From Sphingobacteriales bacterium (lineage in GTDB: Bacteria > Bacteroidota > Bacteroidia > Chitinophagales > Chitinophagaceae): a stretch of 64,000 bases of DNA. The position numbers and the translations under genes were made by a program. Within the stretch, counting starts at the first letter, position 1; each line of letters begins with the position of its first letter. Positions 6,628-14,782 of the stretch are shown one piece after another. The notes under the pieces are model-generated. The model worked only from the letters and a program-made list of their open reading frames with translations. It was not told where the DNA came from and made no database searches. The DNA is taken from NCBI GenBank assembly GCA_016235125.1, contig JACRLZ010000003.1, forward strand, positions 1 through 64,000, read 5' to 3'.

Positions 6628-9207
6628 ATGGCTAAAAATTTATTGATAGTCGAGAGCCCTGCGAAAGCGAAAACGATTGAAAAAATACTGGGAAGTGATT
6701 TCCAGGTAAAGAGTTGTTTTGGCCATATCCGTGACCTTGCCAAGGCCGATATGGGCATTGATACCGACAAAAATTTTGAACCCACCTATATTATCCCGGC
6801 AGAAAAAGAAAAGGTTGTGAACGAATTGAAAAGGCTGGCTGATAAAAGTTCTGAAGTATGGCTGGCAACGGATGAGGACCGGGAAGGAGAAGCCATCAGC
6901 TGGCATCTCTGCGAAGTGCTGGGTCTCGACCCTAAAAAAGCGAAACGTATCGTATTTCATGAAATTACCAAACCGGCTATAAAAGAAGCGGTAGCCAATC
7001 CCCGCAAAGTGGATATGAACCTGGTGATGGCGCAGCAGGCACGAAGGATTTTGGATCGAATTGTTGGATTTGAACTTAGCCCTGTATTATGGAGAAAGAT
7101 AAGCGTAAGGAATAATCTCAGCGCCGGACGGGTACAGAGTGTGGCAGTACGATTGATCGCTGAAAGAGAAAGGGAGATAAACGCATTCACTCCTGCAAGC
7201 ACATTTAAGATCGAAGCTTTATTTACTGCCAAAGATGTTTCAAATAAACCGGTTACATTTTCAGCCGAAGGCAAAAAACAAAATTCAGCTGAAGATGCTG
7301 AAACTTTTCTCAACAGTTGTATCGGCGCCGATTACAAAGTGACCGATATACAGGTAAAACCGGGAAAGCGAAGCCCCGCCCCACCCTTCACCACATCAAC
7401 ACTGCAACAGGAAGCCTCGAGGAAACTGGGTTATGGTGTTTCAAGAACTATGCTGATTGCACAAAAACTTTACGAGAACGGTTACATTACTTATATGCGT
7501 ACCGACAGTGTGAACCTGAGCAATACAGCATTGGGTGACATTACTAACACGGTGAAGCGCATGTATGGTGGTGAATATCACCAGTTCCGCAAGTATAAAA
7601 CCAAAAATGAAAGTGCTCAGGAAGCACATGAAGCAATCAGACCAACTTATATGAGCAATCCCACTGTGCCCGAAGCCGAGTGGGCAAAGTTGTATGAGCT
7701 GATCTGGAAAAGAACCATGGCCTGCCAGATGGCCGATGCAGAACTGGAGAAAACAACTGCTAAGATTGAAATTTCAACCAACAGAGAAGAACTCACCGCA
7801 TCCGGTGAGGTTTTAAAGTTTGATGGATTCCTTAAAGTATATCGTGAAGATAAAGATGAGGATGAACTGGAGGAAGAAGCAAATGAGGGAATGTTGCCTC
7901 CCCTTTCAGCCGGACAGAATTTGCCTTTAAAAGAAATGAAGGCCACAGAAAGATTCAGCCGACCACCTTCAAGATATACTGAAGCATCGTTGGTAAAAAA
8001 ACTGGAAGAACTGGGTATTGGCCGCCCCTCCACTTATGCTCCTACTATCTCCACTATTTTAAAAAGAGGATATGTAGAAAAACGGGATAAAGAAGGAGTG
8101 CAGCGATTCTACACTGTTTATTCATTGATAAATGATTCAGTGAATAAAAAACTGGACAGCGAAATTACCGGCGCAGAAAAATCAAAGCTGTTTCCATCTG
8201 ACCTGGGATTGGTCGTTACTGACTTTCTCAATAAATATTTTGACGACATCATGGATTATGGTTTCACTGCCCGCATTGAGGAAGAATTTGATGAAGTGGC
8301 TGAGGGTAAGATGAAGTGGAATGCTATGATCAAGGATTTCTACAATCCCTTTAAAAAGGATGTAGAGAAAACAATTGAAATAGCCGAAAGGGCAACCGGT
8401 GAAAGAGAATTAGGTATAGATCCCGAAAGCGGCAAACCGGTGGTAGCAAGAATGGGCCGTTATGGCGCCATGATACAGATCGGTGAATCAAACGAAGAAG
8501 AAAAACCCCGCTTTGCAAAAATCCCGACAGGGCAAAGTATTGAGACCATCACTTTTGAAGAAGCGATGAATCTTTTTGGCGCACAGGGAACGATGGGGCA
8601 ATATGAAGGAAAAGATGTTTCGGTGAATGTAGGCCGCTTCGGGCCCTATGTGAAATGGGGTGAAGATTTTATTTCATTACCGGGAGGAACCGACCTGGGA
8701 ACTGTTACCCTGGAAAAAGCCATTCAAACCATAAAGGCAAAACAAATTGCTGATGCACCTGTTGGAACTTATGATGGCAAACCGATAACAAAGGGAACGG
8801 GACGTTTTGGTCCTTACATTAAATGGGATGGAATGTTCATCAATGTACCAAGGCGTTACAATTTTGCGAATCTCTCACAGGTGGAGATGAATGAACTGAT
8901 AGAAGCCAAGGTGAAGAAAGAAGCCAACCGTTATATTCAAAGATGGCCTGATGAAAAAATTACTGTGGAAAATGCCAGATGGGGGCCCATCATAAAATTT
9001 GGAAAGAAAATAATCCGGCTACCCAAAAAAGCTGATGATTCAAAATACAGTGCTGAAGAAGCTGCTGTATTTACATTAGAGCAGGTAAAACAGTTTATTG
9101 AAGCAGAGGTACCGGGGGCATTTGCTAAGAAGGGAAAAAAGATCACAGCTAAAAAAACCAGTTCAAAGAAACCTGCTGCAAAGAAGAAAGTTTCAAAGAA
9201 AAAATAA
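6628..9207 (+). CDS. topA: DNA topoisomerase I (type IA)
   Basis: 859 residues. The TOPRIM domain starts with LLIVESPAKAKTI (Glu9), and Asp82/Asp84 in TDEDREGEA complete the metal site. The nucleophile is Tyr289 in YITYMRTDS. After about residue 590, three or four topoisomerase C-terminal repeats follow (GRYGAMIQIG, GRFGPYVKWG, GRFGPYIKWD, ARWGPIIKFG). These lack the zinc-finger cysteines of the E. coli enzyme. The tail is lysine-rich (KKPAAKKKVSKKK) and probably binds DNA. It relaxes negative supercoils in the cytoplasm. No strong promoter match is seen upstream. Confidence 0.97.
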   Translation: MAKNLLIVESPAKAKTIEKILGSDFQVKSCFGHIRDLAKADMGIDTDKNFEPTYIIPAEKEKVVNELKRLADKSSEVWLATDEDREGEAISWHLCEVLGLDPKKAKRIVFHEITKPAIKEAVANPRKVDMNLVMAQQARRILDRIVGFELSPVLWRKISVRNNLSAGRVQSVAVRLIAEREREINAFTPASTFKIEALFTAKDVSNKPVTFSAEGKKQNSAEDAETFLNSCIGADYKVTDIQVKPGKRSPAPPFTTSTLQQEASRKLGYGVSRTMLIAQKLYENGYITYMRTDSVNLSNTALGDITNTVKRMYGGEYHQFRKYKTKNESAQEAHEAIRPTYMSNPTVPEAEWAKLYELIWKRTMACQMADAELEKTTAKIEISTNREELTASGEVLKFDGFLKVYREDKDEDELEEEANEGMLPPLSAGQNLPLKEMKATERFSRPPSRYTEASLVKKLEELGIGRPSTYAPTISTILKRGYVEKRDKEGVQRFYTVYSLINDSVNKKLDSEITGAEKSKLFPSDLGLVVTDFLNKYFDDIMDYGFTARIEEEFDEVAEGKMKWNAMIKDFYNPFKKDVEKTIEIAERATGERELGIDPESGKPVVARMGRYGAMIQIGESNEEEKPRFAKIPTGQSIETITFEEAMNLFGAQGTMGQYEGKDVSVNVGRFGPYVKWGEDFISLPGGTDLGTVTLEKAIQTIKAKQIADAPVGTYDGKPITKGTGRFGPYIKWDGMFINVPRRYNFANLSQVEMNELIEAKVKKEANRYIQRWPDEKITVENARWGPIIKFGKKIIRLPKKADDSKYSAEEAAVFTLEQVKQFIEAEVPGAFAKKGKKITAKKTSSKKPAAKKKVSKKK

Positions 9208-9213
9208 TTCTTC

Positions 9214-9266
9214 ATGAAATGTTCCTGCTGGGGGAAGATTACTCCTTCTATAAAGAAGAAATATTT
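9214..9266 (+). pseudogene. Decayed copy of the 5' end of the downstream methyltransferase gene
   Basis: Bases 9214-9266 align with the first 54 bases of the methyltransferase gene at 9785-9838. By hand alignment about 41 of 53 positions match, with one single-base deletion. In translation MKCSCWGKITPS, then (after the frameshift) YKEEIF, mirrors MKRSYWEKMAPS-YNDEIF. The match stops where the promoter/operator of the toxin-antitoxin cassette begins. It is a remnant of a duplicated or replaced methyltransferase gene. Confidence 0.7.
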
Positions 9267-9282
9267 AGTACCTTGTACTAAA
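9264..9282. promoter_or_regulatory. Inverted-repeat operator over the toxin-antitoxin promoter
   Basis: TTTAGTAC-CTT-GTACTAAA is a perfect 8-bp inverted repeat with a 3-base spacer. It overlaps TACCTTGT (9269-9276), a near match to the -7 element, and ends 8 bases before the antitoxin ATG at 9291. This is the expected layout for autoregulation by an antitoxin or toxin-antitoxin complex; binding is inferred. Confidence 0.6.
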
Positions 9283-9290
9283 ATAAGCCC

Positions 9291-9473
9291 ATGTTAACCA
9301 AAGCAGAAGTTATTAAATCTTTACAAGCATTGCCTAGTCAATTTCAGGCTGAAGAAGCTATAGAAAGGATTGTTCTATTGGAAAAGATCAGGATTGGGCT
9401 TAAACAATCCAACGAAAATAAAGTGTTAACTAAGGGGCAAGTAAAAAATCGCCTGAAAAAATGGCTGAAATAA
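9291..9473 (+). CDS. Small antitoxin of a type II toxin-antitoxin pair
   Basis: 60 residues, charged and mostly helical. The pattern EEAIERIVLLEKIRIGLKQS and the tail VKNRLKKWLK are typical of short antitoxins found directly before ParE/RelE-type toxins in Bacteroidota. No separate DNA-binding domain is obvious, but a perfect inverted repeat overlaps its promoter. The 3' end overlaps the toxin gene by 13 bases, which would couple their translation. Confidence 0.75.
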   Translation: MLTKAEVIKSLQALPSQFQAEEAIERIVLLEKIRIGLKQSNENKVLTKGQVKNRLKKWLK

Positions 9474-9781
9474 AGTTTACTGTCCAGGCAATTGATGATC
9501 TGGCCGATATTGCTGCCTATATAAGTAAAGAATCAGTCTACTACGCAGGTTTGCAGATCGAAAAATTGATAGGAAGAACTGATATACTTACAGATTTTCC
9601 AAAAATAGGTCGTGTAGTCCCCGAATTAAATGTAAAATCAATCAGAGAAATAATCGAAGGTAACTATCGAATAGTTTACAGAATAGTGAACAAAGAGTTG
9701 ATACATATCCTTACTTTCCATCACTCAAAAAGGAGATTTAGGCGTTCTGCTGTAAGGAGAATAATTAAAAAGAGCAAGTAA
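9461..9781 (+). CDS. RelE/ParE-family toxin
   Basis: 106 residues. IKFTVQAIDDLADIAAYISKES at the N-terminus, FPKIGRVVPEL in the middle, and IREIIEGNYRIVYRI near the C-terminus are the conserved blocks of the ParE/RelE plasmid-stabilisation fold. ParE members inhibit gyrase and RelE members cut mRNA on ribosomes; sequence alone does not decide which applies here. The Gly-Arg-Val-Val-Pro-Glu block and R-x-Y-R-x-V-Y are closer to ParE-like proteins. It overlaps the antitoxin gene and sits against the methyltransferase gene (3-base gap). Confidence 0.85.
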   Translation: MAEIKFTVQAIDDLADIAAYISKESVYYAGLQIEKLIGRTDILTDFPKIGRVVPELNVKSIREIIEGNYRIVYRIVNKELIHILTFHHSKRRFRRSAVRRIIKKSK

Positions 9782-9784
9782 AAT

Positions 9785-10531
9785 ATGAAACGTTCCTACT
9801 GGGAAAAAATGGCTCCTTCCTACAACGATGAGATATTCGATGTGCTGCACAATGACAAGAAAGCACTGATCCGTTCAGCGATTGAAAAATATGCGTCAAA
9901 AAACAAAACAGTTATAGATATTGGCTGTGCAATCGGCAAATGGCTGCCGGTACTCTCCCCTGCTTTTAAAAAAGTATATGCAGTTGATATTTCGGCCAAA
10001 AACCTGGAAATAGCCCAACAACTGTACCCTCAATACAAAAATGTGGAATATATCCGGGCGGATATGAGTGGAAAGAAAACCAAAACTCCGATGTGTGACT
10101 TCGGTATTTGCATCAATGCGATTCTTACTGCCGATCTCAAAGACAGAAATATTTTCTTTCAATCACTTACTGCCTGTGTGAAAAAAGGTGGGAGAATAGT
10201 TATTACCATTCCTTCATTGGAATCATACCTGCTTACAAATATTGTTCAGCAGCAATGGAAGATTGACAGAACTCTTTTTTCAAAAACAATCAACGCAAAG
10301 GAAGCATTGAAGAAATGGAATAATATCCGGCAGGGAAATGCAGATATTGACAGCGTTCCTCATAAACACTATCTGAAAGAAGAGCTGCAATTGCTTTTAG
10401 CAAATGTTGGTTTTGCAGCAGAAGATTTTCAAAAGATTGAATATACCTGGGATACTGAATTCTTAAAGCCACCCAAATGGCTGAAAGATCCAAAGCCCTG
10501 GGATTGGATGGTGGTTGCGAAAAAGAAATAG
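9785..10531 (+). CDS. Class I SAM-dependent methyltransferase
   Basis: 248 residues. VIDIGCAIGKWLPVL is motif I for S-adenosylmethionine binding, VYAVDIS gives the acidic residue after beta 2, and FGICINAILTADL is motif IV-like. The C-terminal part ends with a Trp-rich PPKWLKDPKPWDWMVV. The target is unknown; the Cys after DIG suggests a small-molecule type. There is no signal peptide. The start ATG lies 3 bases after the toxin stop, and a decayed copy of the first 54 bases lies on the other side of the toxin-antitoxin cassette. Confidence 0.8.
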   Translation: MKRSYWEKMAPSYNDEIFDVLHNDKKALIRSAIEKYASKNKTVIDIGCAIGKWLPVLSPAFKKVYAVDISAKNLEIAQQLYPQYKNVEYIRADMSGKKTKTPMCDFGICINAILTADLKDRNIFFQSLTACVKKGGRIVITIPSLESYLLTNIVQQQWKIDRTLFSKTINAKEALKKWNNIRQGNADIDSVPHKHYLKEELQLLLANVGFAAEDFQKIEYTWDTEFLKPPKWLKDPKPWDWMVVAKKK

Positions 10532-10540
10532 CCACTTAAT

Positions 10541-10585
10541 CACAGAAACATTGAATTCTTTTTTCTGTGATTCAGTGTTTCTGTG
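10541..10585. repeat. 16-bp inverted repeat, CACAGAAACA family
   Basis: The arms at 10541-10556 and 10570-10585 are reverse complements with one mismatch. An outer GCCAC/GTGGC pair at 10531-10535 and 10583-10587 extends the hairpin. The loop holds a T-run. It starts within the stop codon of the methyltransferase gene. A close relative lies at 14183-14240. Confidence 0.7.
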
Positions 10586-10693
10586 GCATAAAATTTTGGC
10601 ATCTTCAGCAAAAACTTCTGTTCTCCACTACTGTGGAAAAGTTTAACTATTTTATCTCGGCTTCTGTATTGATCTTGTGGACGAATCGCTACC

Positions 10694-11563
10694 ATGGAAA
10701 CAACAAAGGAATTAACGGCCCTGTTTACTCTTATTGACGACCCGGATGAAGAGGTCTTTGGCGCTGTATCCAATAAAATCGTTGACTACGGAAAAAACAT
10801 CATTCCCAACCTTGAACACCTCTGGGAAACCACCCCTGATGAAGAAACACAAACCCGGATAGAATTACTGATCCACCGTCTGCATTTCACGGATCTGACT
10901 GAAGACCTGCGGCAATGGAGTATTTCGGGTCATCATGATCTGATGCTGGGCGCCATGCTTGTGGGCAAATTTCAGTATCCTGATCTTTCCAGCGCATCAA
11001 TGATGCAGGAGATAGAAAAAGTGCGCCGCAATATCTGGCTTGAGTTGAATAATTACCTTACTCCCCTTGAACAAATCAATATCGTCACCAGCATTTTATA
11101 CAGTTATTATGGTCTCAAGGGAGGTGAAACAAATTATAAAGAGCCAAACGAATTTCTGTTGCATAAAACCCTTGAAGCAAAAAGGGGGAACCAGATAAGT
11201 AACGGCATTCTTTACCTGGCGCTGTGTGAACTACTGGATATACCTGTAAGAGCTATTCATATACCCAAGCAATTTATTATAGCATATTTCAAACCGGGTT
11301 ATTCAGATGAATCTTTACCCAACCCCGTTCATAAGATTGAATTTTTTATTGATCCCACCAGCGGGCAGGTATTTACACAGCATGATGTGGAGAATTATTT
11401 TAAAAGAATTTCTGTTCCGCCTGTGGGCTCTTACTTCAAGCCCCGGAAAAATAAACAGGTGATTCAGCAACTGCTGGAAGAATTCAGCAAATGTTTCTCA
11501 GATGAAAAAGATATTTTCAAGAGAAACGAATTGATAGCGTTGGCAAAATTGCTGGATCAATAA
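10694..11563 (+). CDS. SirB1 / transglutaminase-like (Transglut_core2) protein
   Basis: 289 residues. An N-terminal helical, HEAT-like part (LTALFTLIDDPDEEVFGAVSNKIVDYG) is followed by the core: LNNYLTPLEQINIVTSILYSYYGLKG, then LLHKTLEAKRGNQISNGILYLALCELLDIPVRAIHIPKQFI. This matches the SirB1/Transglut_core2 family, in which the usual catalytic Cys is often replaced; here the position reads NQISNGI. The biochemical role is unknown; proteins of this group are cytoplasmic. A clean Bacteroidota promoter was not found in the 160-base upstream gap, which holds the CACAGAAACA repeat. Confidence 0.75.
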   Translation: METTKELTALFTLIDDPDEEVFGAVSNKIVDYGKNIIPNLEHLWETTPDEETQTRIELLIHRLHFTDLTEDLRQWSISGHHDLMLGAMLVGKFQYPDLSSASMMQEIEKVRRNIWLELNNYLTPLEQINIVTSILYSYYGLKGGETNYKEPNEFLLHKTLEAKRGNQISNGILYLALCELLDIPVRAIHIPKQFIIAYFKPGYSDESLPNPVHKIEFFIDPTSGQVFTQHDVENYFKRISVPPVGSYFKPRKNKQVIQQLLEEFSKCFSDEKDIFKRNELIALAKLLDQ

Positions 11564-11631
11564 ATGCAGTTTAGGCCAAACACTTTCAAGAATATTTGCA
11601 CAGATCCGGAAAGAAAGAACCAATCCCTGCC

Positions 11632-12369
11632 CTATCTCAGGGCTTCTTTCAGAAGAATTACATCCCGGCTGGAAATAGAATTATTATAGTAACTTTCTTC
11701 TGACTCAGGAAAACCCGGATGGATAAATTGCATAGAACTTTTAACTTTTCCCCGAAGTGAAGAATGAAATTCGGTACAGCCTGTTTTTTCTGCCAGCATT
11801 TTAATATTTTCTTTTCTTACACCGCTGCCGGGCATGATGATGATACGGTCATCAGCTTTTCTATTTAATTCAGCAATCAACTCAACTCCATCAGTCACCG
11901 ATGGCCGCTGGCCGGATGTCAGAATTCTTTCACATCCAATTTCTATTAATTGCTCCAATGCTTCGAAAGGTTCTCTGCATCTGTCAAATGCCCTGTGAAA
12001 AGTGACACCCATCGGATAAGCAACTTCAATAAGTTGTGCTGCTCTCACAATATCGATCGTTCCGTCCATATTCAGCAAGCCAATTACCACACCATCGCAA
12101 CCAAGCTGTTTGCAAAGCTTCACATCATTCATCATTATTGCAAACTCATCTTTGCTGTATAAAAAATCGCCACCCCTCGGCCGGATGATCGGGTACAACA
12201 ACACATTAAAGGCCTCCCGGCATTGTTTGATGGTTCCATAAGAAGGAGTAGTTCCGCCTTCGGCAAGATTGGCGCAGAGTTCAATGCGATCAGCGCCACC
12301 TTCCACTGCAGATTTAGTTGTTGAGAAATCGGAAGTAGCAATTTCAATGATGTAGCCTGAATCAGTCAT
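11632..12369 (-). CDS. cutC: CutC-family protein
   Basis: 245 residues forming a TIM barrel: IEIATSDFSTTKSAVEGGADRIELCANLAEGGTTPS at the front, IIRPRGGDFLYS, VTFHRAFDRC, RILTSGQRPS, and IMPGSGVRKENI. These are the signature blocks of CutC. The family was linked to copper homeostasis in E. coli, though its direct role is debated and it may be an enzyme. The gene overlaps the upstream glycosylasparaginase gene by 8 bases and is probably cotranscribed with it. Confidence 0.93.
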   Translation of the reverse strand: MTDSGYIIEIATSDFSTTKSAVEGGADRIELCANLAEGGTTPSYGTIKQCREAFNVLLYPIIRPRGGDFLYSKDEFAIMMNDVKLCKQLGCDGVVIGLLNMDGTIDIVRAAQLIEVAYPMGVTFHRAFDRCREPFEALEQLIEIGCERILTSGQRPSVTDGVELIAELNRKADDRIIIMPGSGVRKENIKMLAEKTGCTEFHSSLRGKVKSSMQFIHPGFPESEESYYNNSISSRDVILLKEALR

Positions 12370-13390
12370 TAAACAAACTCTTTGATTTTATCATTCTTTC
12401 ATCAGTTCCGCTTTTCAAAGCATACTCAAACCCCCGATGCAGCGCAAATGCACCATGCTGCCCTTTGTTGTTGATAGCAAGAAATGCAACCTGAATTTCT
12501 TTTGCCTTAGCACCTTTTATTTTAGCTATACGTTGAATGATTTTTTTACAGGCTGCTTCCGGGGATAGACCCTGCCGCATCAACTCAACCACAGAATGTG
12601 AACCCGCAACACGGATCACATCTTCACCTTGCCCTGTGGCAGTACAAGCTCCCACTTCATTGTCCACAAACAATCCTGCACCGATGATAGGTGAGTCACC
12701 CACTCTGCCCCTCATTTTAAATCCTGCGCCACTGGTAGTGCAACTGCCGCTTAAGTTTCCGTTCGAATCCATTGCTACCATGCCAATCGTGTCATGATTC
12801 CATTCGCCATTTACTTTTGAAGGGGCAAAAGGGCCATGTTCGCCTTTCTCCACATTAATAGCCGGTGGTTTATATTCAGATTTCCTGAGCCAGTTTTCAT
12901 AATTCTTTTGTGCATCAGTTGAAAGTTTTTGTTCTTCCAAAGGAAACCCTTCTGAAACGGCAAACTGTTGCGCCCCACTGCCCACCAGCATCACATGCGG
13001 TGTCTTTTCCATTACTCTTCTTGCAACCGAAATGGGATGTTTTATCCTTTCTAAAAAAGCTACACTGCCGCAATTAAAGTTTTCATCCATGATGCATGCA
13101 TCGAGTGTCACATATCCATCCCGGTCGGGACTAGCGCCAAGCCCCACACAACAACTTTGCTCCGACTCAGTCTGCATCACTCCTTTTTCTACAGCATCTA
13201 ATGCCTTTCCGCCTTTACCCAACACGTCCCAGGCGGCTTTGTTGGCATTTAGCCCAACATTCCATGTTGAAATAACAATGGGTTTGCCCTTAACAGCCAT
13301 TGTGGATCCATTTCCTGAAGCAACTTTACTTAAAGCAATTGCTGCCGTACTTAAAGCAGAAGTTTCAATAAATTTTCTCCGATTGATCAT
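12362..13390 (-). CDS. N4-(beta-N-acetylglucosaminyl)-L-asparaginase (glycosylasparaginase)
   Basis: 342 residues from the ATG at 13390 (MINRRKFIETSALSTAAIAL), which gives an RR-containing Tat-like signal; the longer frame adds 12 codons before it. The Ntn-hydrolase autocleavage site is HD-TIG with Thr201 as the new N-terminal nucleophile, followed by RGRVGDSPIIGAG and TGQGEDVIR. It removes GlcNAc from asparagine in glycoprotein breakdown, probably in the periplasm. This fits the GlcNAc-handling genes 4-8 kb downstream (GH20, NagB). It forms a unit with cutC. Confidence 0.92.
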   Translation of the reverse strand: MINRRKFIETSALSTAAIALSKVASGNGSTMAVKGKPIVISTWNVGLNANKAAWDVLGKGGKALDAVEKGVMQTESEQSCCVGLGASPDRDGYVTLDACIMDENFNCGSVAFLERIKHPISVARRVMEKTPHVMLVGSGAQQFAVSEGFPLEEQKLSTDAQKNYENWLRKSEYKPPAINVEKGEHGPFAPSKVNGEWNHDTIGMVAMDSNGNLSGSCTTSGAGFKMRGRVGDSPIIGAGLFVDNEVGACTATGQGEDVIRVAGSHSVVELMRQGLSPEAACKKIIQRIAKIKGAKAKEIQVAFLAINNKGQHGAFALHRGFEYALKSGTDERMIKSKSLFND

Positions 13391-13471
13391 CTCTTTTTTT
13401 ATTGTAATCGAAATTAAAGTTTTCAAAACAAAAACATTGTAGAATTAGTTTGACCTATTTTAGCCGAAAAT

Positions 13472-14179
13472 ATGAAAACAATACTTCACAAAGCTGATAC
13501 GAGAGGCCATGCAGACCATGGTTGGTTGAATGCATGGCACAGTTTCAGTTTTGCCGGATACTACGATCCTTCGAGAGTTCATTTTGGTGCACTAAGAGTT
13601 TTAAATGATGATACCATTGCTGCGGGAATGGGTTTTGGTACGCATCCGCATGATAATATGGAGATCATTACTATTCCATTGTCCGGTCAGCTGGAACACA
13701 GGGATAGCATGGGCAATACTGGTATCATCAGCAAAGGTGAAGTACAGGTGATGAGTGCAGGCACCGGCATACAGCATTCTGAGAAAAATAAAAATTCAAA
13801 GGAGCTTTTGAAGCTTTTGCAGATATGGGTGTTTCCCGATACAAAAAATGTTAAGCCTCGTTACGACCAGAAAGCATTTGACCTGAATGCGGCAAAAAAC
13901 AATTTGGTAAATATTATTTCACCAATGAGCATCGCAGAAGGGCTGAACATTTACCAGGATGCATGGTTCCATCTTGGGCAATTAGACAAAGGAACAGCTA
14001 TCAGTTATGAACTGAAAAATAAAGAACACGGCGTTTATGTTTTTTTAATTGAAGGTGAAGTAACCATAAACCGAGAAAAGCTGAATAAAAGAGACGGCTT
14101 GGGGGTTACTGAAACCGATAAACTGGAAATAACTGCTGAGGATGATGCAGAGATATTATTAATGGAAATTCCGGTATAG
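13472..14179 (+). CDS. Pirin-family cupin protein
   Basis: 235 residues. HADHGWLNAWHSFSFA..YDP, then GFGTHPHDNMEIITIPLSG, LEHRDSMGN, and GEVQVMSAGTGIQHSE are the pirin N-terminal cupin blocks, including the iron ligands HPHDN-E and H. The C-terminal half is the second cupin. Some pirins (YhhW) have quercetinase activity; the physiological substrate is unknown. A TTG-N16-TATTTTAG promoter-like pair lies at 13437-13463, ending 8 bases before the ATG. Confidence 0.92.
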   Translation: MKTILHKADTRGHADHGWLNAWHSFSFAGYYDPSRVHFGALRVLNDDTIAAGMGFGTHPHDNMEIITIPLSGQLEHRDSMGNTGIISKGEVQVMSAGTGIQHSEKNKNSKELLKLLQIWVFPDTKNVKPRYDQKAFDLNAAKNNLVNIISPMSIAEGLNIYQDAWFHLGQLDKGTAISYELKNKEHGVYVFLIEGEVTINREKLNKRDGLGVTETDKLEITAEDDAEILLMEIPV

Positions 14180-14182
14180 ATA

Positions 14183-14240
14183 TGCCACTGAGGCGCTGAA
14201 ACACTGAATAGAATCTCTGTGATTCTGTGTTTCAGTGGCA
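14183..14240. repeat. Inverted repeat TGCCACTGA...TCAGTGGCA
   Basis: Outer arms TGCCACTGA (14183-14191) and TCAGTGGCA (14232-14240) are exact reverse complements. Inner arms GAAACACTGAAT (14198-14209) and ATTCTGTGTTTC (14222-14233) match with one mismatch. It lies between the convergent ends of pirin and the SnoaL-like gene and shares its inner words with the repeat at 10541-10585. Confidence 0.75.
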
Positions 14241-14246
14241 ATTTCT

Positions 14247-14726
14247 TCAAAATGTATTTTTCTTCTCAATAAACGCAACCAGGTTCTTTCTCGCATTGTT
14301 CTGAATCTTCCTCTTCATCCACCCCATCCAGCCAAATAGTTGTCCTTTCCATCCCAGCGCCTGCGATGCCCATTTGCTGAGTTTGAATGCATCGCTGTGT
14401 TCAACGATCTTTCCGTCTTTTAGTTTCATAAATGCCTTGATGTGATTGACCACTTTTCTTCCTGTCCTGGAAAAAGTATAAGAAGCCGTCCAGTTACAGG
14501 TAGCATATTCTTCATCCAGTAACTGAATATTGGAAAAGGTCAACGAGAAATCTTTGGCATTTTTGCACAGCATCTCCCACATACATTTTACCTCATCACC
14601 CCGCAACAAACCAAAAGCCGGGTCACTGAAAACAATATTATCGCTGTAACAACTATTCATGGCTGCATAATCCCTTTTTTGAAAGGCAGTATAGAAATTG
14701 GCAATTACTTCAGCATTCGTTTGCAT
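14247..14726 (-). CDS. SnoaL / NTF2-like fold protein
   Basis: 159 residues from the ATG at 14726 (MQTNAEVIANFYTAFQKRDY). A start 14 codons upstream at 14768 is possible. The pattern NFYTAFQKRDYAAMNSCYSDNIVFSDPAFG, then a WEML helix and a VNHIKAFMKLKDGKIVEHSDAFKL strand region, is the NTF2/SnoaL-like cone fold. Such proteins may be isomerases, hydrolases or binding proteins; nothing here specifies a ligand. It is divergent from the CocE-type hydrolase gene and convergent with pirin. Confidence 0.75.
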   Translation of the reverse strand: MQTNAEVIANFYTAFQKRDYAAMNSCYSDNIVFSDPAFGLLRGDEVKCMWEMLCKNAKDFSLTFSNIQLLDEEYATCNWTASYTFSRTGRKVVNHIKAFMKLKDGKIVEHSDAFKLSKWASQALGWKGQLFGWMGWMKRKIQNNARKNLVAFIEKKNTF

Positions 14727-14782
14727 AAAAGAGTTTGAAGTGAAACCAGAATCAGTAAATTTAGCCATTCAAAACAATTTGC

